From: Cryomorphaceae bacterium
GTDB taxonomy: Bacteria; Bacteroidota; Bacteroidia; Flavobacteriales; BACL11
DNA: 9,982 nt
Direction: 5' to 3'
Assembly: GCA_949531795.1 (NCBI GenBank)
Contig: CATIQX010000204.1
Location: 1 to 9,982, forward strand
The position numbers and the translations under genes are program-made. This document shows positions 6,846 through 9,982 of the stretch, one piece after another; position 1 is the first letter of the stretch; each line of letters begins with the position of its first letter. The notes beneath the pieces are model-generated. The model was not told where the DNA came from and made no database searches. It saw only the letters and a list, made by a program, of their open reading frames with translations.

Positions 6846-8180
6846 ATGAAAATCAACAGACTATTAATAATATTGACTTTGAGCACAGTGATATCATGTC
6901 ACAGTACAGTAGATATAGTTAGATCAGATAACCCTCTGGAAAATAGTGTTATTACAGAAAAAAAAATCATCCCAAATTCTGTCTATATTTATAAAAACGG
7001 GAATTTAAATATACAAATCAAAACTCTACTGTGTCACAAAAAAGAAGATGAACTTTCACTTCCAATACTTAATTTAAATACTGATAACCAACTTTTAATA
7101 AGTTTTGACGATTTGGATGCTGATATTAAGGACTATTATTATACTATTATTCATTGCAATTCGGATTGGTCTAAAAGTGATTTAATGCAAAATGAATACA
7201 TTGGTGGATTTACAGATAAACCAATCACAGATTATGAGTTTTCTTTTAATACTATACAAAAATATACGCACTACACTTTCAATTTTCCTGATGATGAGCT
7301 TAAGCCAATGCTATCTGGAAACTATGTATTTAAAATATTTGAAGAAGGTGGAGAAACAATTGCATACAAACGCTTTATGATACTGGAAACAAAACTGAGT
7401 ATCGAATCTCAAGTAAGGCGTGCTACTTTAGCGGAAGATCGAAATACTAAGCATGAAATTGATTTTATTATTAAGCACCCAAACTTATTTGTTGCAGACC
7501 CATTTTCTGATATAAAAGTAATCATAAAGCAAAACAACAAAGAAGATAATTCTATAACAGACTTAAGTCCAATTTACGTAAAAAATAATGAATTAATATA
7601 TGATTATGAGGACGATAATACATTTTTAGGCAATAATGAATTTCGACATTTTGATATTAAAAGTCTGAGATTTCAATCAGATAGAATAAGAGAAATTACT
7701 TATGATAGCACATACAACCATGTTTATTTATTTAATGACCTAAAGCGCTCTTTTGACAGTTACTCTATTGAGCCCGACATTAACGGAATGTTTCTGATAA
7801 AATCACAAGAAGGTTGGAAGACATCAACTGAAGCAGACTATGCTTTTGTACATTTCAACTTACTAACTGATTCTATAAGCTATGGCGATATGTATATAAT
7901 TGGAGGTTTTTCTGACTGGCAATTAAAAGATGAATTTAGGCTAAGATATAACACAAAGAAAAGAAAATATGAAGGAAAAATATACTTAAAGCAAGGATAT
8001 TACAACTATCATTATGCTTTAAGGGATGCAATAACAAATGAGATAGATGTTGCTTTTATTGAAGGAGCACATTACCAGACTCGAAATGATTATTATGTCT
8101 ATGTTTATTATCGTTCAGCAAGTGATAGATATGATAGATTTGTAGGGTTTTTAAAAACATCATCAAAAGAACTTTTTTAG
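6846..8180 (+). CDS. Type IX secretion system plug-family protein (former DUF5103), predicted lipoprotein
   Basis: The 444-residue protein matches the family whose Flavobacterium member, Plug, closes the periplasmic end of the SprA translocon of the T9SS. An N-terminal signal of about 17 residues ends VISC, so Cys18 would be lipidated. Family hallmarks are YYYTIIHCNSDW (97-108), EYIGGF (117-122), SFNTIQKYTHYTFNFPDDEL (133-152) and GNYVFKIFEEGGE (158-170). The C-terminal part has a beta-sandwich look, with GGFSDW (353-358) and an LKQGYYNYHYAL strand pattern (381-392) resembling E-set/CBM48-like domains, and ends near RFVGF. The gene starts at an ATG with only an A/T-rich leader, diverges from nqrA, and is followed by pruA after 55 bases. 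The family call is strong; a true plug role in this organism is inferred. Confidence 0.88.
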   Translation: MKINRLLIILTLSTVISCHSTVDIVRSDNPLENSVITEKKIIPNSVYIYKNGNLNIQIKTLLCHKKEDELSLPILNLNTDNQLLISFDDLDADIKDYYYTIIHCNSDWSKSDLMQNEYIGGFTDKPITDYEFSFNTIQKYTHYTFNFPDDELKPMLSGNYVFKIFEEGGETIAYKRFMILETKLSIESQVRRATLAEDRNTKHEIDFIIKHPNLFVADPFSDIKVIIKQNNKEDNSITDLSPIYVKNNELIYDYEDDNTFLGNNEFRHFDIKSLRFQSDRIREITYDSTYNHVYLFNDLKRSFDSYSIEPDINGMFLIKSQEGWKTSTEADYAFVHFNLLTDSISYGDMYIIGGFSDWQLKDEFRLRYNTKKRKYEGKIYLKQGYYNYHYALRDAITNEIDVAFIEGAHYQTRNDYYVYVYYRSASDRYDRFVGFLKTSSKELF

Positions 8181-8183
8181 TAA

Positions 8184-8205
8184 TTGCAAATCATTAAATT
8201 TGCAA
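8184..8205. repeat. Inverted repeat TTGCAAA-N8-TTTGCAA, copy 2 (upstream of pruA)
   Basis: The arms at 8184-8190 and 8199-8205 are identical to those of copy 1 at 6756-6777 and have the same 8-base spacer length. An extra A-T pair outside (8183/8206) extends the arms to 8 bases. The right arm overlaps the predicted pruA -7 box. Unlike copy 1, the minus strand here has no TA at the -7 position, so the left arm is not explained by a divergent promoter. Confidence 0.6.
8195..8202 (+). promoter_or_regulatory. Predicted -7 box of the pruA promoter
   Basis: TAAATTTG matches the Bacteroidota TAnnTTTG box and lies 33 bases upstream of the pruA ATG. It would place the transcription start near 8209 with a leader of about 27 bases. 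A T-run at 8173-8178 occupies the -33 region. It suggests that pruA can be transcribed independently of the plug-family gene upstream. Confidence 0.5.
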
Positions 8206-8235
8206 TCAGAATTTTATAAATAAAAATTAAATTAA

Positions 8236-9864
8236 ATGTCAAACGGATTTTATAACGTACCCATTGCGGTAAACGAGCCAGTAAAATCATACGCACCAGA
8301 AAGCCCAGAGCGTACAGAATTACTAACAGAATACAAAAGAATGAACAATACAATTGTTGATATACCTATGTATATTGGCGACAAGCAAGTATTCACAAAT
8401 GATAAAAGGAATTTAACACCTCCTCATGAACACAGACACATCATTGGAACTTCCAATTATGGAGGTGAACAAGAAGTTCGAGATGCAATTGATGCCGCTA
8501 TGGCTGCTCGTAAAAAATGGGCAAACATGAGTTGGGAACATAGAGCTTCCATATTCCTGAAAGCAGCTGATTTGTTAGCTGGTCCTTTTCGTGCAAAACT
8601 TAATGCTGCAACTATGCTTGCACAAAGTAAAAATGTAATGCAAGCAGAAATTGATGCTGCATGTGAGCTAATTGATTTTTTTAGATTTAATGTAAAGTAC
8701 ATGAGTCAGCTGTATAAAGAACAACCAGAGTCACTACCAGGAATGTGGAATCGTTTAGAACATAGACCTTTGGAAGGTTTTGTATTTGCTCTTACTCCAT
8801 TTAATTTCACTTCAATATGCGCGAACCTTTGTGCGGCTCCAGCAATGCTAGGAAATGTAGTAGTTTGGAAACCAGCAGAAACACAAATTTATTCTGCACA
8901 AGTAATCATGGAATTATTTCAAGCAGCAGGTTTGCCTGATGGTGTAATAAATATGGTAACCGTAAGTGGTAAAGAAATTTCTAAAGTTGTTTTTCAAGAT
9001 AAAGACTTTGCAGGATTACATTTTACAGGAAGTACTGATGTATTTCGAACACTTTGGAAAGGAATAGGAAATAATATTGAAAAATATAAGTCATACCCAA
9101 GGATAGTTGGAGAAACAGGTGGAAAAGATTTTATTATTGCACATAAATCAGCAGTATATACTGAAGTAGCAACTGCTATTACAAGAGGTGGTTTTGAATT
9201 CCAAGGACAAAAGTGTTCAGCAGCATCAAGAGCTTATGTTCCTTCAAATTTATGGGAAAATATAAAAAAACAAATTGTTGCTGATACCAAAGACTTCAAA
9301 ATGGGTTCTCCTGAAGATACTTCAAACTATATCAATGCGGTAATATCAGAAAAAGCCTTTGATAGTATTTCATCTTACATTGACTTTGCAAAAACAGCTG
9401 AAGATGCTGAAATTATTGCTGGTGGTAACTACGATAAGTCAATAGGATACTTTATTGAGCCAACTATTATTGTAACCACAAATCCAAAGTTCAAAACAAT
9501 GGTAGAAGAAGTATTTGGACCAGTAATGACTATTTATGTTTATGATGAAAATAAGTGGGAAGAAACTTTAGAACTAGTAGATAACACATCAGAATATGCC
9601 TTAACAGGAGCCATTTTATCAGTAGACCGATATGCTGCCGAGTTTGCAACTAAAGCATTAGAAAATGCAGCAGGAAACTTCTATATCAACGATAAACCAA
9701 CTGGCGCTGTTGTTGGTCAACAACCTTTTGGTGGCGCTAGAGGTTCAGGAACAAATGATAAGGCAGGATCAATCTTAAATTTATTAAGATGGGTTTCACC
9801 AAGAACAATTAAAGAAACATTTGTGCCAGCAACAGATTATAAGTACCCTTTTTTAGGGAAATAA
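8236..9864 (+). CDS. pruA: L-glutamate gamma-semialdehyde (delta-1-pyrroline-5-carboxylate) dehydrogenase
   Basis: This NAD-dependent enzyme oxidises glutamate semialdehyde, in equilibrium with pyrroline-5-carboxylate, to glutamate, the second step of proline breakdown. The 542-residue protein is a stand-alone, ALDH4A1-type aldehyde dehydrogenase, not the long PutA fusion. Visible active-site parts are TPFNF with Asn190, the cofactor-region segment VVVWKPAETQ (208-217), FTGSTDVF (263-270), Glu293 in VGETGGK, and the nucleophile Cys327 in EFQGQKCSAASR. EEVFGP (424-429) and PFGGARGSGTNDKAG (497-511) complete the fold. The N-terminal start at NGFYNVPIAVNEPVKSYAP (3-21) is typical of the eukaryote-like subgroup, which supports the chosen ATG. 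It has its own predicted promoter and ends at a strong terminator. No proline dehydrogenase gene is in the window. Confidence 0.96.
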   Translation: MSNGFYNVPIAVNEPVKSYAPESPERTELLTEYKRMNNTIVDIPMYIGDKQVFTNDKRNLTPPHEHRHIIGTSNYGGEQEVRDAIDAAMAARKKWANMSWEHRASIFLKAADLLAGPFRAKLNAATMLAQSKNVMQAEIDAACELIDFFRFNVKYMSQLYKEQPESLPGMWNRLEHRPLEGFVFALTPFNFTSICANLCAAPAMLGNVVVWKPAETQIYSAQVIMELFQAAGLPDGVINMVTVSGKEISKVVFQDKDFAGLHFTGSTDVFRTLWKGIGNNIEKYKSYPRIVGETGGKDFIIAHKSAVYTEVATAITRGGFEFQGQKCSAASRAYVPSNLWENIKKQIVADTKDFKMGSPEDTSNYINAVISEKAFDSISSYIDFAKTAEDAEIIAGGNYDKSIGYFIEPTIIVTTNPKFKTMVEEVFGPVMTIYVYDENKWEETLELVDNTSEYALTGAILSVDRYAAEFATKALENAAGNFYINDKPTGAVVGQQPFGGARGSGTNDKAGSILNLLRWVSPRTIKETFVPATDYKYPFLGK

Positions 9865-9882
9865 ACCGAAATATTAAACATA

Positions 9883-9910
9883 AAAAAAGCCTGCAATTGC
9901 AGGCTTTTTT
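9883..9910. terminator. Intrinsic, probably bidirectional, terminator between convergent genes
   Basis: A perfect palindrome has a GC-rich stem GCCTGC/GCAGGC (9889-9894 and 9899-9904) around AATT, preceded by six A and followed by six T. The symmetrical A and T runs give a U-tract in either direction. It begins 18 bases after the pruA stop and lies 19 bases beyond the stop of the convergent gene. Confidence 0.93.
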
Positions 9911-9929
9911 AGTTTTATAATTTTACAAA

Positions 9930-9982
9930 TTATGCTAAGGGTGTGGGTCCTCCAAAATTTATTGGCATTCCAGCGGATGGAT
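9930..9982 (-). CDS. C-terminal end of an unidentified convergent gene (partial)
   Basis: On the minus strand a frame enters from the right edge, is open for 17 codons and ends with TAA at 9932-9930. The visible tail reads PSAGMPINFGGPTPLA. The evidence that it is coding is indirect: the balanced composition, and the position of its stop just before a bidirectional terminator shared with pruA. The fragment is too short to assign a family. A second frame here is also open, so the call is tentative. Confidence 0.45.
   Translation of the reverse strand, partial: PSAGMPINFGGPTPLA

Noticed and set aside
8183..8206. Inverted repeat after the plug-family gene read as its terminator
   Set aside because: There is no T-run after the right arm, the stem is A/T-rich with an 8-base loop, and the same element occurs in a divergent promoter region. 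A regulatory or promoter explanation fits better.

Overview
The window looks like an ordinary, well-kept piece of chromosome from an AT-rich member of the Bacteroidota (Flavobacteriales/Cytophagales-like). Three things point there: a gene for a type IX secretion system (T9SS) plug-family protein, which is a Bacteroidota system; start codons without Shine-Dalgarno sequences in A/T-rich leaders; and TAnnTTTG boxes of the Bacteroidota sigma factor type in front of the main transcription units. Nothing suggests a mobile element, phage, CRISPR array or RNA gene.

Layout. On the minus strand, transcribed from about 6760 down to the left edge, lies a complete nqrABCDEF operon for the Na+-translocating NADH:quinone oxidoreductase. 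It is followed after 93 bases by the start of an apbE-type flavin transferase lipoprotein gene, which is cut by the window edge after 232 codons. On the plus strand, divergent from nqrA across a 113-base intergenic region, is a lipoprotein of the T9SS plug family (formerly DUF5103), then pruA, encoding delta-1-pyrroline-5-carboxylate dehydrogenase. pruA ends at a strong, symmetrical, probably bidirectional terminator. On the other side of that terminator a convergent minus-strand gene shows only its last 17 codons.

How the genes work together. NqrF takes electrons from NADH through FAD and a 2Fe-2S centre. They pass through the NqrD/NqrE iron centre and the covalent FMNs of NqrC and NqrB to quinone, and Na+ is pumped out. 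ApbE-type enzymes attach those FMNs to threonines, and both target motifs (Dxx-S-G-x-T) are visible here. PruA finishes proline catabolism to glutamate and makes NADH, a possible electron source for NQR. The plug protein belongs to protein secretion and has no known direct link to NQR.

The most interesting non-coding signal is an inverted repeat, TTGCAAA-N8-TTTGCAA, that occurs twice. One copy lies in the nqrA/plug divergent promoter region and the other in front of pruA, and each overlaps a predicted -7 box. In the first copy the two divergent -7 boxes abut with no spacer. A 10-base direct repeat with a 21-base period lies beside it. I found no novel multi-gene system.
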